64,000 nt of DNA from Myxococcales bacterium. Lineage in GTDB: Bacteria > Myxococcota_A > Polyangia > Polyangiales > JAFGIB01. The notes under the pieces were generated by a model. It was not told where the DNA came from. It was given only the letters and a program-made list of their open reading frames with translations, and made no database searches. Numbering within the stretch: position 1 is the first letter of the stretch; each line of letters opens with the position of its first letter. The DNA is taken from the NCBI GenBank assembly GCA_029880325.1, contig JAOUOP010000024.1, positions 46,074 to 110,073 of the forward strand, read 5' to 3'. The position numbers and the translations under genes are program-made. Positions 55,199-63,628 of this stretch are shown piece after piece.

Positions 55199-56689
55199 AT
55201 GGAAGCCGCCAGCGGCACACGCGCCCGCATCGGCGCCTACCTGGCGCCACTCGTCTTCGCTCTACTGTGGCTCGCACCGTTGCCGCTGAGCCCCGAGCAA
55301 CAGCACCTGGCCGCCATCGTCGCCGCCGTGGTCGTCGCCTGGACCACCGAGGTCATCCCGATCCCGGCCACCGCCATGCTGATCGGCCCGCTGATGGTCG
55401 CCTGCGGCATCACCGACGCCAAAAGCGCCCTGCACCCCTACGCCGACCCCCTGCTCTTCCTGTTCTACGGCAGCTTCTTCATCGCCGCGGCCATGGGGCG
55501 TCACGGCCTCGACCGGCGCATGGCCCACGCCATCGTGCGCCATCCCCTGATCAACGCCGTGCCCTGGCGCACGCGGGCGGCCATGATGGTCACCGGCATG
55601 TTGCTGTCCATGTGGATCAGCAACACCGCCTCCACCGCCATCCTGATGCCGATCCTGCTGGGTACCTTCGGCGTCACCAGCACCGCCACGGCCGCCGAAA
55701 GCGACCCCGACGACCCCCAGGCCCGCGCCCTGACAGGCGGTCTCTTGGCGATCGCCTACGCCTGCTCCATCGGTGGCATCGGCACCCTGGTGGGCACCCC
55801 GCCGAACATGATCACCGTGCGGCTGTTGAAAGAAGTCGGCGTCGAGCTGAACTTCCTCGACTGGTCGCTCATCGGCCTGCCCGCCGCCGTCGCCATCACC
55901 GCCCTCATCTACCTCCTGTTCGCCCGCCTCTACCCCCCGGGCGCCATCCCCCAGGGCGCCACCCAGGCCAGCTCCTCCGCCATGGCCCGCGCCGACCAGC
56001 CCCCGCGCGGTCCCATGGGCCGCGGCGAGCGCGCCACCGCCCTCACCTTCGCCCTGGCCATCGCCGGCTGGCTCATCCCCGGCGCGCTCAAGGCCCTGGA
56101 CCACCCGCTGGCGCCGGCCCTTGGCAAGGCCCTGCCGGCCGGCGGCGTCGCCATCCTGGCCGCATCCCTACTCTTCATCCTCAAGGACGAAGACCGCCGC
56201 ACCACCGTGCTGCCCTGGTCCGAAGCGCGCAACATCGACTGGGGCCTCATCATGCTCTTCGGCGGCGGCATCTCCCTGGGCACCCAGATGTTCGAAACGG
56301 GCCTGGCGCGCGAGCTCGGCCGCGGCGTCATCGCCCTCACCGGCATCTCCGACCTGTGGGCCCTGACCGCCATCGCCATCCTCTTCACCATCTTCTTCAC
56401 CGAAGTCTGCTCCAACACCGCCACCTCCAACATGGTCATCCCCCTGGTCATCGGCGTCACCAGCGAGCTGGGCCTGTCGCCGGTGGCGCCGTGTCTCGGC
56501 GTGGGTCTGGCGGCCAGCTGCGCCTTCATGATGCCCATCGCCACCGGCCCCAACGCCATCGTTTACGGCACCGATCGGGTGCCGCTATCGGCCATGATCC
56601 GCGTGGGCTTCATCTTGAACCTGCTGTGCGGCGTACTCATCTTCGCCATGCTGCGGATCCTGCTTCCGCTCTACGGCTGGATCGACTGA
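55199..56689 (+). CDS. DASS/SLC13 family sodium-dependent anion symporter
   Basis: A 496-residue membrane protein with about 11 to 13 hydrophobic segments. The two inverted-repeat signatures of the divalent anion:sodium symporter family are present: ISNTASTAILMPILLG with GTLVGTPPNMITV in the first half, and FTEVCSNTATSNMVIPLVIG with PIATGPNAIVYG in the second. Both S-N-T motifs that form the sodium and carboxylate sites are intact. Likely substrates are C4-dicarboxylates, citrate or sulfate; which cannot be told. ATG at 55199 is chosen; the frame is open earlier over the divergent gene. It is followed by the GGCT-like gene after 4 bases. Confidence 0.92.
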   Translation: MEAASGTRARIGAYLAPLVFALLWLAPLPLSPEQQHLAAIVAAVVVAWTTEVIPIPATAMLIGPLMVACGITDAKSALHPYADPLLFLFYGSFFIAAAMGRHGLDRRMAHAIVRHPLINAVPWRTRAAMMVTGMLLSMWISNTASTAILMPILLGTFGVTSTATAAESDPDDPQARALTGGLLAIAYACSIGGIGTLVGTPPNMITVRLLKEVGVELNFLDWSLIGLPAAVAITALIYLLFARLYPPGAIPQGATQASSSAMARADQPPRGPMGRGERATALTFALAIAGWLIPGALKALDHPLAPALGKALPAGGVAILAASLLFILKDEDRRTTVLPWSEARNIDWGLIMLFGGGISLGTQMFETGLARELGRGVIALTGISDLWALTAIAILFTIFFTEVCSNTATSNMVIPLVIGVTSELGLSPVAPCLGVGLAASCAFMMPIATGPNAIVYGTDRVPLSAMIRVGFILNLLCGVLIFAMLRILLPLYGWID

Positions 56690-56693
56690 GGCC

Positions 56694-57068
56694 ATGATAG
56701 AAGACGACCAGCCCTTGCTCTTCGTCTACGGCACCCTGCTGCGCGGCGAGCCCGCGCACCACTTGCTCGAAGGCGCGCCCCTGATCGCCAGCGCTCACAC
56801 CGCACCTAACTTTCGGTTTGTCGAGCTAGAAGCCCGCTACCCGGCCCTGGTCGACGGCGGCACACTTGCGGTCAGCGGCGAGATCTACCGCATTCGCGAA
56901 GACTTACTCGAGCGCCTCGACCGCTACGAAGACGCTCCGGACTACTACCAGCGCCGCATTCTCCAGCTGGGGGCGTACCGCGTCTTTGCCTACGTGCTGC
57001 GCCCTGAATACGCGGGCGATGGTATCGAGTTAAGCGACGGCGACTGGCGCCGGCGCAAGCGCGGCTGA
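56694..57068 (+). CDS. Gamma-glutamylcyclotransferase-like (AIG2/GGCT) protein
   Basis: A 124-residue beta-barrel-type domain of the AIG2/GGCT superfamily. The substrate-loop motif is LFVYGTLLRG (residues 9-18), and the catalytic-type Glu is expected in GEIYRIREDLLERLDRYEDA (62-81 region), followed by DYYQRRI. Family members release 5-oxoproline from gamma-glutamyl peptides or amines. It begins 4 bases after the transporter stop, so the two are probably co-transcribed. Its actual substrate is unknown. Confidence 0.9.
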   Translation: MIEDDQPLLFVYGTLLRGEPAHHLLEGAPLIASAHTAPNFRFVELEARYPALVDGGTLAVSGEIYRIREDLLERLDRYEDAPDYYQRRILQLGAYRVFAYVLRPEYAGDGIELSDGDWRRRKRG

Positions 57069-57088
57069 AGTGCCGATCGGGGCTCGCA

Positions 57089-58007
57089 TCAGTCGGTCCA
57101 CGCCCGCAGAGCCGAGAGATCCTCGTCCTTGCCGTTGCCACGCCAGCAGACCACGCCGCCGTCGGTGCGAATGCCGCAGCCCTCGTTGCGGCTTACGGAG
57201 ATCTCCAGGAATTGGCCGTCAGGCGGGGGCTCTTCTGCGGCGAGTGAGCCCCAGCAGACCACCTTGAGATCATCGCGGATCGCGCAGTTGTAGGATTTGG
57301 CACTGCCGTCGTGCATGCCTGCGGCGGTCATCAGGTACTTGCCCGGCGGCGCATCCCAATTGCCGTTTTCGTCGACCATGCTCCAACATGTGGCCTGTCC
57401 GGAGCCGTCGATGCCGCACTGGCTGCCGTCGCCATTCGAAATTTCCGCGAAGCTACGGGCGGGCGGTGGCCGGCGCAGCACAGTACTGGGCCGGGTTACG
57501 ACCTCGCCCGACGGCGTGAGTGCCATCAAGCCAAGCCGCGAGGAAATCTGGACGAATACTTCCGATCCAAAATCGTGGTCGGGGGTGAGGTCCAGCCCCC
57601 AACAACTGATCAAGCCTGCCGCATCGAGCCCACAACCGACGCGAGAATCCGGAACCACGCTGACGAAGCGAGCCATCGGCGCTGGATTCCATTCATAGCG
57701 TTCATCCCAGCACACCGCTTGTTCATCTGTCGTGATGCCGCAGAGCTGCCTTGCCCGCATGGCGATGTACCGGTAGCTCCGCTCATGATAGTCGGTGCCG
57801 CTCGGCCCCTCGAAAGCCTTGTACCACCAGCATACCAAGTGCTGGGTCGCATCGGCCACCCACAGCTGCCGTCCCCCCCGCACCGGCTCCAGGCCCGGTG
57901 GCCCCATCGGAACCATCCGCATCGTCGCCGCACGCACTCGACAGCAGCGCCCCGGAACCCAACGCCACGGCGAAGATCGCGCGGCCAACCACTTGCAGCC
58001 CTGTCAC
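57089..58007 (-). CDS. RCC1-like repeat lipoprotein, frameshifted at a G7 run
   Basis: A secreted beta-propeller-type protein whose reading frame is split. The first part, from a GTG at about 58007 with GGAGG just upstream, codes a lipoprotein signal ending LLSSACGDD and a Gly/Ala linker. At a run of seven G (plus-strand C7, 57873-57879) the frame must shift to continue into the body, open from 57988 to 57089. The body has five or more RCC1-like units of the pattern C-G-[IL]-x(6-8)-[VT]-x-C-W (CGITTDEQAVCW, CGLDAAGLISCW, CGIDGSGQATCW, CAIRDDLKVVCW, CGIRTDGGVVCW). Either the run is a sequencing or assembly error, or the gene is switched off or phase-variable. It is convergent with the GGCT gene. 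Confidence 0.7.
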
Positions 58008-58206
58008 GGCACCTCCCAAAAGCTCCCCCTAGCATAGCCGCCTGTGGCCGGCGCAAGAAGGGCCGCCCGGCCTTGAACACCTCGCGCCATTTCACATGGT
58101 CTGCTCCACCGTGCGCAAACCGCTCCAAATCAGGCCTGCTCAACCGCAGGCGCTGTACTGTCGCGTGGTCCACGGCGCCCAGCGAATCGCTTGGGACGCT
58201 CCGTCC

Positions 58207-58896
58207 ATGCAGGCGCCTCCGCCGCAGCTTTCCCCCATCGACGTGAGCTACCTGCTGCAACGGAAGGCGGGCGACACCCTCATGGTTGCCCTCGCTGGCC
58301 TCGTGCTCGCAGGGGACTTGCACGTCGAGATCAACCCGGCCGGTGACTTCGTGTTCCACACCAGGCCTTTGGAGCGAACGTTTTGTGAGGCCGAGCGCGC
58401 GGTTCATGGGGGCGTGCAGAGCTGTGCCGACGGGCTGGTTGTCACTCGGGAAAATCGCATGCGTTTCCTCGAAATGGAGCGCGCGCTCGGCGACGTTCTG
58501 CACCACTGGCACGTGGGCAAGCACGTGGTGGAGCATCGGAGGTTGGGCGCTGCGTCAATCGGAGTGTTCCTGAACGGTCTTTTGCACATGGCGCTGCTGG
58601 TTTCCGATTTCGTGAACGGCCTGCTGGTTCACGGCTTCGCCGCATTCAGTGTCACATGGGCGCTTGCAGCCAGGGAACGGGCGGCGAAATTGCGGCCTCA
58701 GGGCATCGGCCGCTGGCGACGGCAAAGGCTTGGGCAGCTGGTGCTTGCGGCCTTTACAGCCCTGGTCGCGCTCTTGCTCCTGTGGGTGGTCAGCTGGCAG
58801 TCGCACGGGCGGCAGACCGTCGGGCTGGTTGCGCTGGCCGTCCTCTCGGCCGACAGGCGGCGCTACCTGTCGGCGACGTTGGAACTCGACCAGTAA
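58207..58896 (+). CDS. Membrane protein of unknown function
   Basis: A 229-residue protein. The N-terminal half is soluble with a winged-helix-like look (PIDVSYLLQRKAGDTLMVAL, then LAGDLHVEINPAGDFVF). The C-terminal half has two or three hydrophobic segments (about 120-150 and 180-205) and an Arg-rich end. This order, a DNA-binding-like fold before a membrane region, is also seen in some DUF2207-type tails. ATG at 58207 is chosen; the frame is open from 58096 with an unlikely N-terminus. Its last 34 bases overlap the decayed lipoprotein gene on the other strand. Confidence 0.55.
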   Translation: MQAPPPQLSPIDVSYLLQRKAGDTLMVALAGLVLAGDLHVEINPAGDFVFHTRPLERTFCEAERAVHGGVQSCADGLVVTRENRMRFLEMERALGDVLHHWHVGKHVVEHRRLGAASIGVFLNGLLHMALLVSDFVNGLLVHGFAAFSVTWALAARERAAKLRPQGIGRWRRQRLGQLVLAAFTALVALLLLWVVSWQSHGRQTVGLVALAVLSADRRRYLSATLELDQ

Positions 58897-59505
58897 AAGT
58901 AGGCACAACTGCCGCTCAGCTCAGCTGGCCAATGACACGCGCCCGCGCTTCCCGTGCAACCTGTGCACTAATCGCCGGAGTCTTCGCTGCCGCTGCCATG
59001 CTGCACGGCGCAAGCTCCCCCCTGTTTCGGTGGCCGGGCAGTTTCGGATCAGGCTGCGCGCCTCATCGACGTTGGGTACGCACCAGCCGTCCTGGCCGCC
59101 GGCCGTCAGGGCTTCGCAGTAGGCCGTGGCTTCGGCGAGCGTGAGCCTGTCGTCCTTTGGTGGATTCTCCCAGCACAGCGATGTCGCGACGTCGAGGTAG
59201 CCCCCGGGGCAGGTCGTGGCGTCACTGCCGCCACCGCCGCCGGCTCCGCTGCTACCGCCGGTTGCGCCGCCGCCGACTGCGGCCGCACCCGAGAGGTCGC
59301 TGCCGCCCGCGCCGCCGGCACCTCCGCCTCCGCCGGCTGCGGCCACGGCCGTGACATCGATGCCGCCATTGCCGGAAGCAGCCACGGCACCGCCGCCGCC
59401 CGCGCCGTCGGCGGTACCCGCGTTGGATCCCGCGGTGGCGTCGTCACCGCAGCCGCATCCAAGGAGCAGGAGCAACAAGGACGCAGCGACATGTCGCGAG
59501 TGCAT
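58863..59505 (-). pseudogene. Decayed DUF1566-like lipoprotein gene
   Basis: A lipoprotein (signal VAASLLLLLLGCGCGDD) with a long Gly/Ala/Ser linker (about 30-95) leads to a Cys-rich domain of the DUF1566/Lcl type (CPGGYLDVATSLCWENPP, YCEALTAGGQDGWCVPNVDE). At a G6 run (plus-strand C6, 59017-59022) the frame slips. Deleting one G restores GGACAVQHGSGSEDSGD, an in-frame stop, and then the expected ending ACHWPAELSGSCAYFYWSSS. As written, the frame runs on to 58921 with a nonsense tail. The combination of slip, stop and missing end marks a pseudogene. Confidence 0.7.
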
Positions 59506-59634
59506 TGCGTTCTTCGTTTGGACAGCGAGAGGCAGCATGGCCTACCGAGCTTAGCCATACTTCGCGTCAAGTGCGACTCCCTGCGCTCGATTGACGCAGC
59601 TGCCGACGTGCAGAAGTGGAGAGGTCAGCGTAGG

Positions 59635-60033
59635 ATGTTCGCGGTGGATGGCCGCTACCGGGCGTTGTTCGCTCTGTGCGCTCTGTGCGCGCTTGCGCCG
59701 GGCTGTAGCGAGACCACGAGCGCGGCCCCCGAGCCGGTTGCCGAGAGTGCGTCGCCTTTTCTCGGCCCGTGCGGCGATGGTTGCGTCGAGGGGCTCGAGT
59801 GTCTGTGCGGCGTCTGCACCCGGTACTGCCAGGACGATGCCAGCTGTGCAGCGCTCTCGGAGTTAGCCGTGTGTGGGTGGGCCGCCGGCAACGGTTGCGG
59901 CAGCGACGGGCCGCCACCGACCGTGTGTCGGGTGAACTGTGACGACGACGCGGATTGCGAGGTCGGGCAGCCGGCGCTCTCGTGCCAGGGCGGGTCGTGC
60001 CGGCCAGAGGTGCCCGGCGCAGATGGGGGCTGA
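59635..60033 (+). CDS. Small Cys-rich lipoprotein
   Basis: A 132-residue surface protein. The signal peptide ends ALCALCALAPGC, a lipobox with Cys at about residue 23. The mature part has about 16 Cys in EGF/dickkopf-like spacing (CGDGCVEGLECLCGVCTRYC, then CDDDADCEVGQPALSCQGGSC). Secreted Cys-rich proteins of this kind are common in Polyangia, and their role is unknown. ATG at 59635 is preceded by GAGAGG and GTAGG; the longer open frame from 59491 crosses the divergent lipoprotein's start and is not believed. Confidence 0.7.
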   Translation: MFAVDGRYRALFALCALCALAPGCSETTSAAPEPVAESASPFLGPCGDGCVEGLECLCGVCTRYCQDDASCAALSELAVCGWAAGNGCGSDGPPPTVCRVNCDDDADCEVGQPALSCQGGSCRPEVPGADGG

Positions 60034-60109
60034 TCGGTGGCGGGGATGGGAGACGTGCGGGAAGTCGTAACTTGCCCACGTCGCGAGGGCATGACAAGTC
60101 TGGAGTGAG

Positions 60110-61246
60110 ATGAGCAATGGCTGCGTCGTGAGGCTGGCCGTGGGGGCGTTACTGCTCGCGCCAGCCTGCTCGGGGGATTCGGATGGTGCCCCGGCGTCCA
60201 CCGTGGATGCGCCGCTCGACTGGCGGGAGGCGCCGCAGTTGGAGCAGGCGCGGCAGGGCTTCGAGGGGGCGGTGCAACGGCTCGATCGCGCGCGCTGCGA
60301 GCAGCTGCAGCGCTGCCGGGCCGATCTCTTCGAGGCGGTCTTCGTGGACTTTGCGGCCTGCCGGGTCAGCGGCTCCGCGTGGCACGTGGTCGCCGGTTGG
60401 GCGGAGGGCCATGCGCGCGGCAACGTGCAGGTGAACTTCGAGCGGCTCGAGCTCTGCTTCGAGGATCTGGCGCGCGCTTGCGACTTGGCCGCAAGTGAGG
60501 AGGTGATGGGGTGCTTCGAGGCGAGCCTCGTGGGCTCGCTTGGCCTCGGGGACCGCTGCCTCTTCGATGTGGAGTGTGGGCCGGAGCTGTATTGCGACGC
60601 GCTCGATTGTGACGGCGTTTGCCGGGAGCGGCGGGCGCTCGGTGAGCTGTGCGCGTCCGACGGGGAGTGCCAGAGTCCGCTGCTCTGCGTGGGCGAGGGG
60701 GCCGCGGGAGAGCAGGATGCCGGGATGTCGCCCGGGGGCTCGGCGGGCGGTGGCTCGAGCTGCAAGCGCGCGGTGCTCGGCCTGGTGTCCGCTCCCGAGC
60801 CCGCTCAGCTGGGTGATGGCTGCGGTTGGCTCGCGCCGTGCGCGTCGGGGTTGGGCTGCGAAGCGGGAGTCTGTATCGCGGAACTCGAGGTGCGCGTGGC
60901 GTGCGTGGCTGCCGAGGCGGGAGGCCTGTTCGACTTTGGCGCTAGCGATGGCTGCGGGCGCGGGCACTACTGCGCAGACGGCGTCTGTGCTGCGTTTGTG
61001 ACCGAGGAGGGGGCTTCCTGCGCCGATGTCCGGTGTACGCGGGGATTGGAATGCCGGGGCGTTGGCGACGGGCGTGTCTGCGCTCGCTTGCTGCCCTGGG
61101 GTGAGGCGTGTGAGCGGAATGCGCAGTGCGCCTCCGATGCGTGCCTCGAAGGTCGTTGTCGCCAGCCGTGGTCTGCGTCGATCGCGCCTTCGGTGTTTGC
61201 CGGCGTCGAATCGCGCTGTGGGGTGGCGGTGGGGGAAGACGGTTAG
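60110..61246 (+). CDS. Cys-rich lipoprotein with dickkopf-like repeats
   Basis: A 378-residue lipoprotein: the signal peptide ends GALLLAPAC (Cys at residue 20). A helical N-terminal domain (about 35-145) has LEQARQGFEGAVQRLD and four Cys. A series of Cys-rich segments with the pattern G-x-x-C-x(3)-x-C follows (about 145-370; LGDRCLFDVECGPELYCD, LGELCASDGECQSPLLC, WGEACERNAQCASDACLEG). A Gly/Ser linker sits in the middle. Similar proteins are expanded in Polyangia, and the function is unknown. Its stop TAG at 61244-61246 overlaps the stop of a decayed frame on the other strand. Confidence 0.75.
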   Translation: MSNGCVVRLAVGALLLAPACSGDSDGAPASTVDAPLDWREAPQLEQARQGFEGAVQRLDRARCEQLQRCRADLFEAVFVDFAACRVSGSAWHVVAGWAEGHARGNVQVNFERLELCFEDLARACDLAASEEVMGCFEASLVGSLGLGDRCLFDVECGPELYCDALDCDGVCRERRALGELCASDGECQSPLLCVGEGAAGEQDAGMSPGGSAGGGSSCKRAVLGLVSAPEPAQLGDGCGWLAPCASGLGCEAGVCIAELEVRVACVAAEAGGLFDFGASDGCGRGHYCADGVCAAFVTEEGASCADVRCTRGLECRGVGDGRVCARLLPWGEACERNAQCASDACLEGRCRQPWSASIAPSVFAGVESRCGVAVGEDG

Positions 61247-61650
61247 CGCGGCGTCTCCCGCAGTCGCCTGCGCCCGCGGAAACAGGGCAGGCCCAGGGTG
61301 ATGCAGGGGCCGCCGCCGAGAACGCCTGCGGTTTGCGGATGGGTTGCGCTGCATCCGCTCGAGACGGCATCGTGGCGGGCGGCTTCGACGCGGGCCGTGG
61401 GGCCGGCGTCGGCCGGGCCGAGCTGACCTGCTGCTCCGAGGTCGATACGGTAGCGCTCCCACTGGGCAAGGCAGGTGCTGGCCTGTTCGGCGTCGAGGTC
61501 GGTGGTTTGCGGGGGGGGGCGAGGCTGTGACCGTAGGTAGCCATGACCGATGCGTGATGCTCCGACTGGTGCGGGATCGCGTGTACTGACTTTCGGGTCG
61601 GCTGCGGCGCCTGGGTGCCGATGTGGATGTTCGCGACGCCTTGGTGAGGC
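61243..61650 (-). pseudogene. Probable gene remnant with MYXO-CTERM-like end
   Basis: An open stretch with no good start codon, ending at TAA (61243-61245) tail to tail with the lipoprotein gene. The best-looking part reads DLDAEQASTCLAQWERYRID and ends SSGCSATHPQTAGVLGGG, ITLGLPCFRGRRRL. A Cys-Ser, a hydrophobic stretch and a basic cluster together resemble a MYXO-CTERM tail. It is bounded upstream by an in-frame stop near 61653. Two long G runs (such as 61511-61519) fall in or near it. The assignment is tentative. Confidence 0.3.
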
Positions 61651-61732
61651 TCAACCACATTGCGCGAGCGGGCTCAGCGTGGGGCGATGGGATTGGGAGA
61701 CGGACGTCCTTTCGATAGCAGGTACCATCGAT

Positions 61733-62203
61733 TCAACCTGTCGGCAGGCTATGTCTGGTAGGTCTTTTCGGTGGCTGTACCCGAGCACGCTGCTGCTGAT
61801 CGTGCTGATCGACGCCAGACTCGGTAGCGTGGCGGAGTACATCAACGCCTACGAATTGCTTCGTCTTAGCCTCGGAGCCGAAAGGACCACGGGGGCCGTG
61901 ACCTTCGTATGCGGGCAGCATGAACTCGGATGGTTCGCCACTCCGCTCGCCCATGGCCTTTGGTTTTCGGAGGGAGCCCTCTTGGCGTACGCGCTCCGAG
62001 TTCTTTTTCGCTGGGCGCAGACCGTAGGCCGCCGCAAGAGCCGTCCCGACAAAGATCACCGCGGCGCCGCGTCGAACTCCCGCGGCCGCACCAGGCCAGC
62101 CGGGCAGCACGCAGTAGGTGCGGTCGCCGCCGCCTTCGATGGTGCGGCATTCGAAGGGCGCCGGGCAGTTGTTGATGGCCGGTCGGTTCCGGGCGCAGCC
62201 CAT
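61733..62203 (-). CDS. Uncertain small gene or remnant
   Basis: An open frame with GC-rich third positions in its first part, reading RNRPAINNCPAPFECRTIEG and then a hydrophobic segment RGAAVIFVGTALAAAYGL. The second half (from about residue 75) has less typical codon use. The Cys pattern suits the neighbouring lipoprotein type, but there is no signal peptide, so the front is missing or the frame is broken. An alternative frame on the plus strand (from 61751, with a possible membrane helix) cannot be excluded. The rest of 61651-62298 shows nothing else. Confidence 0.3.
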   Translation of the reverse strand: MGCARNRPAINNCPAPFECRTIEGGGDRTYCVLPGWPGAAAGVRRGAAVIFVGTALAAAYGLRPAKKNSERVRQEGSLRKPKAMGERSGEPSEFMLPAYEGHGPRGPFGSEAKTKQFVGVDVLRHATESGVDQHDQQQRARVQPPKRPTRHSLPTG

Positions 62204-62298
62204 CCGGAACAATGAGGAGGGCAATGCACTTGGTCGATGGTCGGCAAGGGCACGTACGATTTTGCGAAACTGCCGCGCGCACGGGCCGATAACAGTGT

Positions 62299-63276
62299 GT
62301 GACCGCTCCCCGGCTATCGGTCCCGGATGGGACCAGGATGGTGACCCGCACGTGCGATCTGCGCCGCTTCTACTTGCGGCCCGATCCGGTGGTCAACCAG
62401 ATCGTCCGCTACTGCCTGTTCCGCGCCGCCGCCAAGTATGGGGTGCTGCTGCACGCGGTCATCTTTCAGAGCAATCACTTTCATCTGATCGTGACCGACA
62501 CCACCGGGCGCCTGGACCTGTTCATGGCCTGGCTCAACCGCTGCATTGCCAACTGCCTGCTCGAGTACTTCCGCGAGCAGTACCCAGACCGGTATGCCGA
62601 GACGATCTGGTGCGACGAGTCCTACAACGACCTGCTGCTGACCAATCACGCGGCCATCCAGGACAAGCTCCGCTACACGGTCCTCAACTGCGTCAAGGAC
62701 GGCCTGGTGGCCAAATACAAGCAGTGGCCCGGGGTGCTGCATGGCCCGACCGACTGGCTCCAGCCTCCCATGGAGGTCAGCCGACCCGAGTACTTCTTCG
62801 ACCAGACCGACGAAGAGCACGCGGTCGCAAGCGGTCGCTTCGTGCCTCCACCGCAGTTCGGCAACCGCCCGCTGCCCGGGCTGGTGGAGGACTTCTGCCA
62901 GCAGCTCAATACGCGCCAGCTCGAGCTGGTGACCGAGGCACGCGCCGCCGCGCAGGGCTTCCTCGGCGTCAAGAAGATCCTGGCCACCGACCCCTTCGAC
63001 GCTCCCAACAACATCAGACCCAAAGGCCAGCGTAACCCGGCGGTTGCCGCGGGCGGCGACCGCGAGGCATACAAGAACGCGGTCGACGCGGTGCGCCAGT
63101 ACCGGCGGCAGTACCGGGAGGCCTGGCAGAGCTATCGCAGGGGGCTCGAGGCAACCTTCCCCGGAGGCACGCTACTGATGCGGCATCGACACCGCCAGCC
63201 ATGCGAGCCGCTGGACTGCTGGTGGTGTGTGCTGGCGCGCTGCCCAGCGGCGATGCCGCCGCCGATACCTGGATAG
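62299..63276 (+). CDS. Y1 (IS200-like/RAYT-type) transposase
   Basis: A 325-residue single-strand-type transposase. The HUH metal motif is in HAVIFQSNHFHLIVTD (about residues 52-67), and the catalytic Tyr is expected in LRYTVLNCVKDGLVAKY (about 133-149). The N-terminus MVTRTCDLRRFYLRPDP and the C-terminal extension of about 150 residues match the larger chromosomal Y1 transposases rather than the compact IS200. The start is GTG at 62299; an ATG at 62338 is possible. No flanking terminal hairpins or target repeats are recognised, so it may be a domesticated, single-copy enzyme. It lies in the accessory tail of the window. Confidence 0.85.
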   Translation: MTAPRLSVPDGTRMVTRTCDLRRFYLRPDPVVNQIVRYCLFRAAAKYGVLLHAVIFQSNHFHLIVTDTTGRLDLFMAWLNRCIANCLLEYFREQYPDRYAETIWCDESYNDLLLTNHAAIQDKLRYTVLNCVKDGLVAKYKQWPGVLHGPTDWLQPPMEVSRPEYFFDQTDEEHAVASGRFVPPPQFGNRPLPGLVEDFCQQLNTRQLELVTEARAAAQGFLGVKKILATDPFDAPNNIRPKGQRNPAVAAGGDREAYKNAVDAVRQYRRQYREAWQSYRRGLEATFPGGTLLMRHRHRQPCEPLDCWWCVLARCPAAMPPPIPG

Positions 63277-63628
63277 CGTCGGTAGGGTGTCGGGGCGTCC
63301 GGGGGAGGCTGTAGGCAGCGGGACAGAGCACCCGTTGGGCAGCGGTGTGTCCGCACGCGGGTTCTTGCGTGCCGGAGCGATCTTTCCGGGGGCCGTTTGC
63401 GGCGCCTGGGCGTAGGTCGGGGCTGATGGTCGGTAGGCTCGGACAGGTCGGCGGCGGCCGCGCTGAGGGACTTCACTCAGAAGTAGGCTCAAGGTGGGTC
63501 GAAAGTCGGGCGGCAGTGGTAGCCCGCCAGCCGAACCCCACCACGGCGTCACGGCCGGTCGAGCGCCACGGGAGGTCCATGCCCGGACCCACCCGAGTCC
63601 CGCGCCGGAGCAAGGCCCCGGAGCGGCG

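Noticed and set aside
53029..56697. A plus-strand open frame of 1,222 codons
   Set aside because: It runs antisense to the L,D-transpeptidase gene and then through the DASS transporter in the wrong frame. Its translation is His/Arg/Pro-rich noise, and both real genes have clear motifs.
57311..58246. Plus-strand open frame of 311 codons opposite the RCC1-like gene
   Set aside because: The minus strand shows regular CG-x-CW repeats and a lipoprotein signal; the plus frame shows no motif.
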